This document shows, one piece after another, positions 28,242 to 36,895 of a stretch of DNA of 64,000 bases. Origin of the DNA: Cypionkella sp046590425 (GTDB taxonomy: Bacteria > Pseudomonadota > Alphaproteobacteria > Rhodobacterales > Rhodobacteraceae); the NCBI GenBank assembly GCA_046590425.1, contig JBKJTI010000121.1, positions 1 through 64,000 on the forward strand. The letters run 5' to 3'. The notes below the pieces were generated by a model. That model searched no databases and had not been told where the DNA came from. It worked only from the letters and a program-made list of their open reading frames with translations. The position numbers and the translations under genes were made by a program. The number at the start of each line of letters is the position of its first letter. Positions within the stretch are counted from its first letter, which is position 1.

Positions 28242-29101
28242 CACAGAACCTCATCGGCGATGGTGTTGCGCAGAATACCGATACCATCCGCCTCAACCTC
28301 TACCACATCGCCGGGCTTCAGCCAGATCGGTGGATCAAAGCGCGCGCCTGCCCCAGTGGGCGTGCCGCAGACGATGACATCCCCCGGCACCAATGTCGTG
28401 AAAGTCGAAATGTAGGCGATGATCTGACGGAAGCCGAACATCATCCGACTGGTCCGGTCACTCTGCCGCACCTCGCCATTCACCCGCGTTTGCAAGCCAA
28501 TGTCCGCCAATTGCGCCTCATCGGCATAGGGCACGATCCACGGCCCGATCGCGCCCGAGCGATCCCAATTCTTGCCTTGCGTGACGTTGAATTTGGCATG
28601 ACGCACCCAATCGCGGATGGTGCCTTCATTGCACAGCGTCAGCCCAGCGATATGGCCCAAAGCATCAGCCTCGGCGATCCGGCGACCGCCTTTGCCGATA
28701 ACAATCGTCACCTCGCCTTCATAATCCAACTGCGGACTTTCCGGCGGGCGGATCAGCGGCTGCCCATGCCCGGTGAAAGAGCGCGCAAAGCGCGGGAACA
28801 GCGACATATAGGGCGGGTTGTCCTTGCCATCCTTATATTCCGCATTGCGATCAGGGAAATTGACCCCGACACAGAGGATTTTTTCTGGGCGGGGGATCGG
28901 AATTTGAAAGATGATGTCCGCCAAAGCGATTTCGGGGCTCATCGTGGCCGCCAGATCAGTCAGACGCAGCAACGCGCCCTGCTCGATAACCTCCAGCAAA
29001 GTCGGCATATTGGGATGGCGTGTGGAAAGTGGGATGACACCTGCATCGGTGATCGCCCCCCATGCCGAACGGCCTTGATGGGTAAAGCTGGCAAATCTCA
29101 T
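28241..29101 (-). CDS. hpaG: Fumarylacetoacetate hydrolase-family decarboxylase/isomerase of homoprotocatechuate pathway
   Basis: The 286-residue FAH-domain protein has the metal motif DYEGEVTIVIG, then RTSRMMFGF and CGTPTGAG near the C-terminus. Position suggests 5-oxopent-3-ene-1,2,5-tricarboxylate decarboxylase and/or 2-hydroxyhepta-2,4-diene-1,7-dioate isomerase activity. E. coli HpaG fuses two FAH domains for the two reactions, whereas here only one domain is encoded. Either this protein does both or the isomerisation occurs otherwise. It overlaps hpaD by four bases (ATGA). Confidence 0.88.
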   Translation of the reverse strand: MRFASFTHQGRSAWGAITDAGVIPLSTRHPNMPTLLEVIEQGALLRLTDLAATMSPEIALADIIFQIPIPRPEKILCVGVNFPDRNAEYKDGKDNPPYMSLFPRFARSFTGHGQPLIRPPESPQLDYEGEVTIVIGKGGRRIAEADALGHIAGLTLCNEGTIRDWVRHAKFNVTQGKNWDRSGAIGPWIVPYADEAQLADIGLQTRVNGEVRQSDRTSRMMFGFRQIIAYISTFTTLVPGDVIVCGTPTGAGARFDPPIWLKPGDVVEVEADGIGILRNTIADEVL

Positions 29102-30078
29102 GGCGCGATGATCGGTTGGGCGGTGAGGACCGCATCTGCTGTCTCTATACCAGAAAACACCGAGCCATGCTCAAACCAACTTTTCGGCGCAGGCGCACCC
29201 CAAAGCGTCTGGCGCTGCGGATCTTTCAAAACCCATTTGATCGGCTCCAGATCGGGATCAACCGTCTGATAATCCGAGCAATAAATCTCGGTGCGGTGGC
29301 CATCTGGATCAAGGATATACAGAAAGAATGCGTTGGAAATGCCGTGCCGCCCCGGCCCACGCTCGATATTGCGCACATATCCGGTGGTCGCCATCAGATC
29401 GAGCAGGTCGATGATGTTCAACGGTGTCGGCACCCAAAACGCCAGATGGTGCAGGCGTGGGCCACGGCCATTGGTGAAGGCCATGTCATGCACGCCGCCC
29501 TTACGATGCATCCACGCCGCCCACAGCTTTTTGCTGTCTTCATCCTCGGTATATTCCGTCACGCGGAAGCCAAACGAATTGTAAAACGCGACCGAGGCAT
29601 CAACATCGGGCGAAAAGCAGTTGAAGTGGTCAATCCGCAGCGGTTTGACGCCATGATACAGCGCATATTTCTGATGGATCGGGGCCAAGCGATCCATCTT
29701 GGCGTAAAACTCCAACGGAATCCCATGCGGATCTGCCGTGCGCAATGTGCGGCCCATGAACGGGCGCTTCGTCCATGCCACCGGCAATCCCTGCGCCGCA
29801 AAGAACGCATACGCCGCGTCCAGATCGGCCTCGGCATAGACCTTGAAGCCAAGCACATTGACTGCGGCCGTATCAGCCTTGCGCAAGATCACGCAATGAT
29901 GCCCCCGCTCCTCCATAGCACGCAGATAGATCGCTTCCCCGTCCTCATGGGTGATCTGCAGGCCAAGCAGATCAGCGTAAAATGCCTTGCTGGCAGCGAG
30001 ATTTTTAACAGCAAGCTCAACGTGGCTCAGTCGGATAACGTTGAACGCCGGGTACAGCACGGGGCTGGGAACGGGCAT
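29098..30078 (-). CDS. hpaD: 3,4-dihydroxyphenylacetate 2,3-dioxygenase
   Basis: The 326-residue type I (vicinal oxygen chelate) extradiol dioxygenase opens the homoprotocatechuate ring. Two repeated modules are visible (SHVELAVKN near residue 17; RIDHFNCF near 150). The likely metal ligands are His151, His211 (LHHLAFW) and Glu264 (RTEIYCSDY), close to the His155/His214/Glu267 set known for the Brevibacterium enzyme. The ATG at 30078 has GGAGG seven bases upstream and is chosen over one seven codons earlier. Confidence 0.93.
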   Translation of the reverse strand: MPVPSPVLYPAFNVIRLSHVELAVKNLAASKAFYADLLGLQITHEDGEAIYLRAMEERGHHCVILRKADTAAVNVLGFKVYAEADLDAAYAFFAAQGLPVAWTKRPFMGRTLRTADPHGIPLEFYAKMDRLAPIHQKYALYHGVKPLRIDHFNCFSPDVDASVAFYNSFGFRVTEYTEDEDSKKLWAAWMHRKGGVHDMAFTNGRGPRLHHLAFWVPTPLNIIDLLDLMATTGYVRNIERGPGRHGISNAFFLYILDPDGHRTEIYCSDYQTVDPDLEPIKWVLKDPQRQTLWGAPAPKSWFEHGSVFSGIETADAVLTAQPIIAP

Positions 30079-30110
30079 CTTCTTCCTCCCTGGAAGCATT
30101 AGTTATGGTG

Positions 30111-30159
30111 TCAGCCGCCAAGTTTCGGACCCGGCGGCGGTCAGCCGCCAAGCTTCGGA
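30111..30159. repeat. Partial duplication of the hpaE 3' end
   Basis: A 19-base unit with one mismatch occurs at 30111-30129 and 30141-30159, exactly 30 bases apart. On minus each copy ends with codons for PKLGG and a stop, so the copy at 30111 is a spare C-terminus just after the hpaE stop. Confidence 0.75.
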
Positions 30160-31658
30160 ATGGCGTGCGCTTGGGTAGCAAAGGCTATATTCTTGGTTTC
30201 CATATAGAAATCGAAAGACCACTCCGCGCCATCGCGGCCGATCCCGGAGTTCTTCACCCCGCCAAATGGCGCGGGCAGATGGCGGACGTTTTCCGAGTTC
30301 ACCCAGATCATCCCGGCTTCCAGCGCATCCGTGAAGCGGAACGCACGGGTGACATCCGATGTCCACAGATACCCAGTCAGCCCGTATTGCACGTCATTGG
30401 CAATGGCCAAAGCCTCGGCCTCATCCTTGAACGGAATCGCGGTCAGCACAGGGCCGAAGATTTCCTCCTGCGCGATCCGCATCTGGTTATGCGCGCCGGT
30501 AAACAGTGTCGGGCTGACGTAACAGCCACCTCCCGGCCCCGCGAACTTGGTACCGCCCGCTGCAACTTTGGCCCCTTCGGCCTTACCGATCTCAATATAC
30601 TCCAGCACCTTGGCCTCATGCACTGGATGGATCAGCGGCCCGACCACTGTTTTCGGGTCCAACGGATGACCGACAACGATGCGCTTGGCCTTCTCGGCCA
30701 CCATCGCGGTGAATTTGTCGTAAACTGGCGCCTCAACCAACAGCCGCGACGACGAGGTGCAACGCTCACCGTTCAGCGAATAGATCATAAACACCGCCGC
30801 ATCCGCCGCCCGCTCCAGATCAGCGTCAGCAAATACGATCACCGGGTTCTTGCCGCCGAGTTCAAAATGCACCCGCTTCAGCGTATCGGCACCCTGCTTC
30901 ATGATCATGCTGCCCGTGCGCGACTCACCCACAAAGCCAATCGCCTTGATATCGGGATGCTCGGTCAAAGCCCGCCCTGCATCCTCGCCAAATCCATTCA
31001 CCAGATTCCACACCCCGGCAGGCAGGCCCGCACTTTCGGCAATCTCCACCAGCAGACGGGCCGACAGCGGCGAGAATTCGGCGGGCTTATGCACCACCGT
31101 GCAACCCGCCGCCAAAGCCGGAGCGATTTTCCACGTCGACAGCATGAACGGCGTGTTCCACGGCGTGATGATGCCAACTGGACCAATCGGCGTGCGGGTG
31201 GTCATGTTGACCTGCCCCTTGGCGCGCAGGGTCTGACCATCGCGCGCCTTGGGGGCAAGATCGGCGAAATAGCGGAAATTCTCCGCCCCGCGAAGCGCTG
31301 CCTTTGACATGAACCGAATAGACTGCCCGGTGTCCATCGACTCGACAAAGGCAATCTCCTCGGCGCGCGCCTCAATCGCGTCGGCGATCTTGTGCAACAA
31401 CACCTTGCGCGCCTCGCCCTCCATTGCCCGCCATGCCGGGAACGCCGCCTTCGCCGCCGCCGCAGCTAGCGCCACATCCGCCGCCTTGCCGTGCGCAACC
31501 CGCGCCAAAGGCCTCAGATCAACTGGAGAAATGATCTCAAACGTCGCCCCGTCCAGCGCGGGCACCGCCTTGCCGCCGATATGGTTCAGCACGCCTTCGC
31601 TGCGGAACCGCGCCAAATAGCCGTCGGCGCTGGCAATATTGCTGTTCAGATCAGACAT
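30141..31658 (-). CDS. hpaE: 5-carboxymethyl-2-hydroxymuconate semialdehyde dehydrogenase
   Basis: The 505-residue NAD-dependent aldehyde dehydrogenase oxidises the ring-fission aldehyde. The family glutamate is in FELGGKNP and the catalytic cysteine in NGERCTSSSR; the NAD-binding region GESRTGSMI lies between helix segments as usual. It follows hpaF by nine bases and precedes hpaD. Its last six codons are part of a short duplicated unit. Confidence 0.93.
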   Translation of the reverse strand: MSDLNSNIASADGYLARFRSEGVLNHIGGKAVPALDGATFEIISPVDLRPLARVAHGKAADVALAAAAAKAAFPAWRAMEGEARKVLLHKIADAIEARAEEIAFVESMDTGQSIRFMSKAALRGAENFRYFADLAPKARDGQTLRAKGQVNMTTRTPIGPVGIITPWNTPFMLSTWKIAPALAAGCTVVHKPAEFSPLSARLLVEIAESAGLPAGVWNLVNGFGEDAGRALTEHPDIKAIGFVGESRTGSMIMKQGADTLKRVHFELGGKNPVIVFADADLERAADAAVFMIYSLNGERCTSSSRLLVEAPVYDKFTAMVAEKAKRIVVGHPLDPKTVVGPLIHPVHEAKVLEYIEIGKAEGAKVAAGGTKFAGPGGGCYVSPTLFTGAHNQMRIAQEEIFGPVLTAIPFKDEAEALAIANDVQYGLTGYLWTSDVTRAFRFTDALEAGMIWVNSENVRHLPAPFGGVKNSGIGRDGAEWSFDFYMETKNIAFATQAHAIPKLGG

Positions 31659-31667
31659 GTCGGTGCC

Positions 31668-32054
31668 CTATTTTGCGCGCAGGCGCGGATGAATGGCATT
31701 TTTCTTCCAGCTGAGCGCTGGGTCGAGTTCAGTGATATCCAGCGTCAGCGCAAAATGCGGTGCCTGAAACAGCACCGCGAAATACGCTGTGGCTGCGGCA
31801 AAGATCATCTCGCCCGCCCGCGCCTTGTCCTCAGCGCTGCGCCCCGTCCCAATGCGCAGGCGCAAATCGGCGAAAGCATTTTCGGTCAGCAAATCTGCCA
31901 CCGCATAATCCGCACACCGTACTGCCCGAACCCGGATCGCACCCAGTTCAAACAGACCACTTGCCAGCATAGCCGCATGAATCGCCCCGCAGAGCCCAGC
32001 CATATCGGCCTTGCCGTCCAGATTGGCAGAATACTCGATGGTCAGATGCGGCAC
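31668..32054 (-). CDS. hpaF: 5-carboxymethyl-2-hydroxymuconate delta-isomerase
   Basis: The 128-residue protein belongs to the CHMI group of the tautomerase superfamily. The start is a GTG, so the mature protein begins with the catalytic N-terminal proline (PHLTIEYSANL). AAAGGAG lies eight bases before the GTG; the ATG two bases upstream is out of frame. It is the first gene of the hpa operon. Confidence 0.9.
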   Translation of the reverse strand: MPHLTIEYSANLDGKADMAGLCGAIHAAMLASGLFELGAIRVRAVRCADYAVADLLTENAFADLRLRIGTGRSAEDKARAGEMIFAAATAYFAVLFQAPHFALTLDITELDPALSWKKNAIHPRLRAK

Positions 32055-32073
32055 ATCACTCTCTCCTTTATCA

Positions 32074-32108
32074 TTAACACGTTAAGTAGTAAACTGACAT
32101 AAGTCAAG
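32074..32108 (-). promoter_or_regulatory. hpa operon promoter with overlapping palindrome
   Basis: Read on minus, TTGACT (32103-32108) and TAACGT, spaced 17 bases, make a plausible sigma-70 promoter. The -10 box sits inside TTAAC-GT-GTTAA (32074-32085), a palindrome suited to a MarR/HpaR-type repressor. No regulator gene is adjacent, so the repressor identity is inference. Confidence 0.5.
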
Positions 32109-32217
32109 CCGCCCGATGGCAGCATCATGCGGTTTTTGCCTGTCAGTAAATTCTCCAGAAGGTGCCCAAGGCATGGCCGTTACAAAAACTTCACTTGGCT
32201 CATCTCAAATTTCTAGT

Positions 32218-32227
32218 ATTCGTGAAT
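32218..32227 (+). promoter_or_regulatory. Candidate ArsR operator at the arsR-arsC start
   Basis: ATTC-GT-GAAT ends one base before the ATG at 32229. TTGGCT and TATTCG, spaced 16 bases, are weak promoter-like boxes upstream, and no ribosome site is visible, so a leaderless autoregulated message is possible. Confidence 0.35.
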
Positions 32228-32228
32228 T

Positions 32229-33050
32229 ATGGAAGCGAACCTGATCACTCAAGCCTTTGCCACCCTTGGCCACCCCGGACGCCTCGCCGTGTTCCGCCTG
32301 CTGATGCGCTTTGCGCCGCAGGGCGTGCGGCCCACCGAAATCGCCAAAGCGTTGCAGATGAAGCCAAACACCCTGTCGCATCATCTGTCCGAACTGGAAC
32401 AAGCCCAACTGATCAGCGCCCAGCGCCAAGGTCGGTCGCTATTCTACAGCATCCGGCTGGATCAAGTCTCGGCACTGGTCGGCTATCTTGTCGTCGACGC
32501 CGGCCGAAACCGCCCTGACATAACAGACGCCCTTTTCAACCCCATGGAGGCTGACATGGCCAATCGCCTTTGGAACGTGCTGTTCATCTGCTCGGGCAAT
32601 TCTGCCCGCTCGATCTTTGCTGAGGCTCTGTTGAATGATATCGGCAAAGGTCGCTTCAACGCCTATTCTGCGGGCACGCAGCCCGGTACGCAGTTGAACC
32701 CCTTTGCTATCGAGGTTCTGGCCCGAGCTGGCCTTGATGTCGCACCCCTGCGCTCCAAACATATTTCCCAGTTTGAAACCGAAGACGCGCCCAAGATGGA
32801 CTTTGTCTTCACCGTTTGCGACCAGGCCGCAGCGGAAGAATGTGCGCCTTGGCCGGGTCAGCCGATGACCGCGCATTGGGGTCTGCACGACCCGGTCAAA
32901 GCCACGGGCACTGATGCCGAAAAGTCTTTGGCCTTCGCCGATGTGTTCGCAAGCCTGCACCGCCGCATTTCGGCTTTCACCGCCCTGCCCTTCGCGGAGC
33001 TTGAAAAAATCGCGCTACAACAGCAGCTTGACACCCTCGGAAGGGAATAA
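32229..33050 (+). CDS. ArsR-type regulator fused to an arsenate reductase-like phosphatase domain
   Basis: The 273-residue protein joins an ArsR winged helix-turn-helix (about 5-100, TEIAKALQMKPNTLSHHLSELE) to a low-molecular-weight phosphatase/ArsC-type domain (about 113-270). The P-loop CSGNSARS starts at Cys121, as in thioredoxin-coupled arsenate reductases. The ArsR half lacks an obvious ELCVCDL-type metal site, so the inducer-binding site may lie elsewhere. It heads an operon with GAPDH and arsJ and likely both represses that operon and reduces arsenate. Confidence 0.88.
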   Translation: MEANLITQAFATLGHPGRLAVFRLLMRFAPQGVRPTEIAKALQMKPNTLSHHLSELEQAQLISAQRQGRSLFYSIRLDQVSALVGYLVVDAGRNRPDITDALFNPMEADMANRLWNVLFICSGNSARSIFAEALLNDIGKGRFNAYSAGTQPGTQLNPFAIEVLARAGLDVAPLRSKHISQFETEDAPKMDFVFTVCDQAAAEECAPWPGQPMTAHWGLHDPVKATGTDAEKSLAFADVFASLHRRISAFTALPFAELEKIALQQQLDTLGRE

Positions 33051-33053
33051 GCC

Positions 33054-34064
33054 ATGCCCCGCATCGCCCTTAACGGCCTTGGCCGGATTGGCAAACTTGC
33101 CCTGCGCAATCTGATTGATACCGGCGCGGGCGGCGAGATCGTCTTGATCAACGACCCCGTGGGCGAGCCCGAGCAACATGCGTTGTTGATGGAGTTCGAC
33201 TCTGTACATGGCCGCTGGCCGCGCCCGATTTCCCATGATGTCGATAGCCTGACGCTGGCAGGGCAAAAAATCCGCCTCACCCAAGCCAAGCGCATCGAGG
33301 ATTTGCCGCTGGCCGAATTGGCGATTGATCTGGTGATCGACTGCACGGGCGTTTTCAAGACTGCGGCGAAAGTCGCGCCGTATTATGCGGCTGGGGTGAA
33401 GAAGGTGGTGGTTTCCGCCCCGGTCAAAGATGGTGGCGCGCTGAACCTTGTCTATGGCGTGAACCATCACCTCTATGACCCCCTTCAGCACAATCTCATC
33501 ACAGCGGCCAGTTGCACCACCAACTGCCTCGCGCCGGTGGTCAAGGTGATCCACGAGAGCCTAGGGATACGCCATGGCTCGATCACCACGATCCATGATG
33601 TGACCAACACCCAAACCATCGTCGACCGTCCGGCCAAAGACATGCGCCGCGCGCGATCTGCCCTGATGAACCTGATCCCGACCAGCACGGGTTCGGCCAC
33701 CGCGATCACGCTGATTTACCCCGAGTTGAAAGGCCGCCTGAATGGCCATGCTGTCCGCGTGCCGCTGCTGAACGCCTCGCTGACCGATTGCGTGTTTGAG
33801 GTAGCGCGGGAAACCTCGGTGGACGAAGTGAATGCCCTGTTCAAAACCGCGTCAGAAGGCGCGCTGAAAGGCATTTTGGGCTATGAGCCGCGTCCGCTTG
33901 TTTCAACCGATTACGTCAACGACCCCCGCTCGGCGATCATTGATGCCGCCTCGACGATGGTGACCGGTGGCACGCAAGTAAAGATCTATGCGTGGTATGA
34001 CAATGAATGGGGCTATTCCTGCCGTCTGGCCGATGTGGTCCGCATGGTAACTGCTTCGCTATGA
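33054..34064 (+). CDS. ArsJ-associated glyceraldehyde-3-phosphate dehydrogenase
   Basis: The 336-residue GAPDH has an N-terminal Rossmann fold (NGLGRIGKLALRN) and the catalytic Cys in SCTTNCLAP. Next to arsJ it is expected to use arsenate instead of phosphate, forming unstable 1-arseno-3-phosphoglycerate that ArsJ exports. It is unlikely to be the glycolytic copy because of its operon. It starts three bases after the arsR-arsC stop and overlaps arsJ as ATGA. Confidence 0.9.
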   Translation: MPRIALNGLGRIGKLALRNLIDTGAGGEIVLINDPVGEPEQHALLMEFDSVHGRWPRPISHDVDSLTLAGQKIRLTQAKRIEDLPLAELAIDLVIDCTGVFKTAAKVAPYYAAGVKKVVVSAPVKDGGALNLVYGVNHHLYDPLQHNLITAASCTTNCLAPVVKVIHESLGIRHGSITTIHDVTNTQTIVDRPAKDMRRARSALMNLIPTSTGSATAITLIYPELKGRLNGHAVRVPLLNASLTDCVFEVARETSVDEVNALFKTASEGALKGILGYEPRPLVSTDYVNDPRSAIIDAASTMVTGGTQVKIYAWYDNEWGYSCRLADVVRMVTASL

Positions 34065-35311
34065 CCGGCCAAGCCAACGGCCTGCGCGCCTATGCGGCGG
34101 TGACGGCAGCCTATTGGGCCTTCATGCTGTCAGATGGCGCGTTGCGCTTGCTGGTGTTGCTGCATTTCAACGGCTTGGGATTTTCTCCGATCCAACTGGC
34201 ATGGTTGTTCCTGCTCTATGAACTGGCCGGGGTGATCACCAATCTGTCAGCAGGCTGGCTGGCGGCGCGGTTTGGCTTGGCCACCACGCTATACCTTGGC
34301 CTCGGCATGCAGATCGCCGCCCTTGCTGCGCTCGCCCAGCTTGACCCCGCATGGAGTGTTGCCGCCTCGGTCGCCTTTGTGATGGCGGTGCAGGGCGCCT
34401 CTGGCGTTGCCAAGGATCTCGCCAAGATGTCGTCAAAATCGGCGGTCAAGGTACTAGCGCCCAAGGGCGAAGGCGTGCTGTTTCGCTGGGTCGCCCTGTT
34501 GACCGGGTCAAAGAACGCGGTGAAGGGCTTTGGCTTTTTTCTTGGAGCGTCCTTGCTGGCCTCGATTGGCTTCAAAGCGGCAATCTGGGCGATGGCCGCT
34601 GTGCTGGCCTTAATCCTACTCGCCATCCTCTTGTTTTTGCCAAAAGGCCTCCCCCCCGGCAAGAAGGACGCCAAATTCTCACAGGTTTGGTCGAAAGACA
34701 CGCGCATCAACCGCCTGTCTCTCGCCCGGATGTTGCTGTTCGGCGCAAGGGATGTCTGGTTCGTCGTCGGCATCCCGGTCTATTTCCATTCGGTCCTATC
34801 CGATGGCTCGCCCGACAGCAGCCGAGCCGCATTCTTTCTGATCGGCGGATTCATGGCACTTTGGACCATCGCCTATGGCGCGGTTCAAGCCTTTGCCCCA
34901 CAGATATTGCGCGTCAAGGGCGAGCCCGAACCTGCCATCATCGCCAAAGCGATACACTGGGCCGCTCTGTTGACACCGATTCCCTTTGCACTGGCCGCAC
35001 TCGCGCTTTCCGCCCCCGCACCCACGCTGTGGTTCACGCTGACGCTCGCGTCCGGGTTGTTGCTGTTCGGCTTCGTCTTTGCGGTGAACTCCTCCGTCCA
35101 TTCCTACTTGATCCTCGCTTTCGCCTCACCCGACCGCGTGTCGATGGATGTCGGCTTCTACTATATGGCCAATGCGGCGGGACGGCTTTTGGGAACCGCT
35201 TTGTCGGGAATCAGCTATCAAGTTGGGGGTTTACCGCTGTGCCTCGCCACGGCTGGTAGTCTGGCGGCGGCCAGTTGGCTCGCTGTCCGAGCGTTGCGGA
35301 CAACTACGTGA
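34061..35311 (+). CDS. arsJ: Organoarsenical efflux MFS transporter ArsJ
   Basis: The 416-residue major-facilitator protein has about 12 hydrophobic helices. It matches ArsJ by context and by segments such as LYELAGVITNLSAGWLAARF and the C-terminal MDVGFYYMANAAGRLLGT. It exports 1-arseno-3-phosphoglycerate made by the preceding GAPDH. The ATG at 34061 overlaps the GAPDH stop and is preferred to an upstream in-frame start inside that gene. Confidence 0.92.
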   Translation: MTGQANGLRAYAAVTAAYWAFMLSDGALRLLVLLHFNGLGFSPIQLAWLFLLYELAGVITNLSAGWLAARFGLATTLYLGLGMQIAALAALAQLDPAWSVAASVAFVMAVQGASGVAKDLAKMSSKSAVKVLAPKGEGVLFRWVALLTGSKNAVKGFGFFLGASLLASIGFKAAIWAMAAVLALILLAILLFLPKGLPPGKKDAKFSQVWSKDTRINRLSLARMLLFGARDVWFVVGIPVYFHSVLSDGSPDSSRAAFFLIGGFMALWTIAYGAVQAFAPQILRVKGEPEPAIIAKAIHWAALLTPIPFALAALALSAPAPTLWFTLTLASGLLLFGFVFAVNSSVHSYLILAFASPDRVSMDVGFYYMANAAGRLLGTALSGISYQVGGLPLCLATAGSLAAASWLAVRALRTTT

Positions 35312-35551
35312 ACATCCGCCTCGGACGTCGCCGAGCGCTTCGCTTCCGCCAGCTTGCGTACCAATCATCAGCCCGCCTGCTGCAGCGGGCAGCACAACCG
35401 CGCGGCGAAATTATTTTCGCCAAAATCTTGGCCGTTAACCTTTCTGCCCGATAAATGACAAATTTCAAATCTAGCTTTTCAGATAGGCTCTAGAAAAGTG
35501 CCGTGCAAATGTTATGCAATCAGAGCGTGCATTAGACGAGAGGGTGTGTAG

Positions 35552-36505
35552 ATGAAGATCCTTGCGGTAGACGATGATCCGATTTTTCTGGGTGTCTTGC
35601 TTCCGATGCTCGGCGCACTTGGCAAAACCGATGTGACCATCGCGCGCTCGGGCGATGAAGCTTTGTTCAAACTGGCTGAGGCCGATGAGGCGTTCGATTG
35701 TCTTCTGATGGATATTCAGATGCCGGGCATGAGCGGGGTGCAACTTTGCAATCATGTGCGCAACTTGCCCGTCTATCGTCGCACCCCCATCGTCATGATC
35801 ACGGCAATGACCGGCAAGCGCTTCATAGATGACGCGTTTGCCGCCGGGGCGACCGATTACATCACCAAGCCGCTTGACCCGCTCGACCTGAAAGCCCGCA
35901 TCGGCATGGCAGAACGTTTGCTGAAAGAACGCAGCATCACGGCCTCGCTCGAAAAGAAGTTTGACGAGCGCAATGACATCATCGCCATCGACGTGGAATT
36001 TGACACCCCTTTCCCGATCCCCGGATTTGAGCGCGGCGTCGATTATCTCGCGCTTGAAAACTACCTGCTGATGCTGGGAAACAAGCGGATGTACTCGACC
36101 GCTGCCTTTGGCATCTCGGTGAAGAATGCCCATTCGTTCTTCAAAAAATCCTCACCCGCGGGCTTTGTGAACATGCTGGGCGATGTCGGCTCGGCCATCA
36201 GTGACGCGCTGAAGGCTGAACAGATGATGATCGCCTACGCAGGGGCCGGCAATTTCGTCGCCGTCGTGTCACACAATCCCTCGACCGAGCGCGTTGAGCT
36301 GGAGGCGATGATCCAATCGGGCGTCGAAGATTTCGCCAGCTTTTACGCGGCAGATCGCCTACCTCTGCCGCAGATCAAAGTCGGGGAGCTGGCGCGCGCC
36401 TCGTTCTTTGGCTTATTCAATCCCACAAGCATTCTTGATCACGCGGTGACCCTTGCCCAACCACACCAAGACGGAAGACCCAGATCGTGGTGGAGCGCCG
36501 CATGA
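35552..36505 (+). CDS. Response regulator with degenerate GGDEF-like output domain
   Basis: The 317-residue protein starts with a REC domain: acidic pair VDDDP, phosphoacceptor Asp54 in LLMDIQMP, and the conserved Lys in YITKPLD. The second half (about 150-300) is not a DNA-binding domain. Residues 225-240 read MIAYAGAGNFVAVVSH, which aligns in pattern with the GGDEF active-site loop but with AGAGNF in place of GGDEF. I infer a catalytically dead diguanylate-cyclase-like fold. It overlaps the HPt gene as ATGA. Confidence 0.75.
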   Translation: MKILAVDDDPIFLGVLLPMLGALGKTDVTIARSGDEALFKLAEADEAFDCLLMDIQMPGMSGVQLCNHVRNLPVYRRTPIVMITAMTGKRFIDDAFAAGATDYITKPLDPLDLKARIGMAERLLKERSITASLEKKFDERNDIIAIDVEFDTPFPIPGFERGVDYLALENYLLMLGNKRMYSTAAFGISVKNAHSFFKKSSPAGFVNMLGDVGSAISDALKAEQMMIAYAGAGNFVAVVSHNPSTERVELEAMIQSGVEDFASFYAADRLPLPQIKVGELARASFFGLFNPTSILDHAVTLAQPHQDGRPRSWWSAA

Positions 36506-36876
36506 CCGGATTGCAGCACTTTGGCGGATCAACAGGCGGTGGGGCCAATGACATGACGGCGGTGCTAGAGCCCGCGCGCGCGATGTTTCGCGGCTTGATT
36601 GTCGAACGCATCATGGCTTTTGAAGCCTATCGCAAGCTTGTCCAGCATGGTGAAAATCCACAGGATGAGATGGCGAAAATCGCCGATATCGCCCATAAAA
36701 TTTCCGGCGTGGGGGCGACGCTTGGCTTTTTTAGAACCGGACAACTCGCGGGGGTCTTGGATCGCGCCATCACGGAAAATCTGGCAAAATGTGCCGATCC
36801 TGAATACTTCCGGCTGATCGTCGATCCGATGCTAGAGGCGCTTCTGGTCGAAATGGAATCGCTGCTCGACGATTGA
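36502..36876 (+). CDS. HPt (histidine phosphotransfer) protein
   Basis: About 124 residues, with a helical HPt domain: AHKISGVGATLGFFRTGQL carries the phospho-accepting His65. Such proteins relay phosphate between hybrid-kinase receiver domains and a final regulator. It is coupled to the REC/GGDEF-like gene by a four-base overlap and converges on a hybrid kinase gene 20 bases away, so all three probably form one phosphorelay. An in-frame GTG five codons upstream is an alternative start. Confidence 0.85.
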   Translation: MTGLQHFGGSTGGGANDMTAVLEPARAMFRGLIVERIMAFEAYRKLVQHGENPQDEMAKIADIAHKISGVGATLGFFRTGQLAGVLDRAITENLAKCADPEYFRLIVDPMLEALLVEMESLLDD

Positions 36877-36895
36877 GGCGCGACGCAAGCTTTGC

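Noticed and set aside
26628..30102. Long plus-strand frames across the hpa operon (279, 284, 259, 328 codons)
   Set aside because: All are opposite well-recognised enzymes and show no motifs.
35371..35390. GCCCGC/GCGGGC hairpin after arsJ as terminator
   Set aside because: Short stem, no T-run and some distance from the stop; too weak to list.
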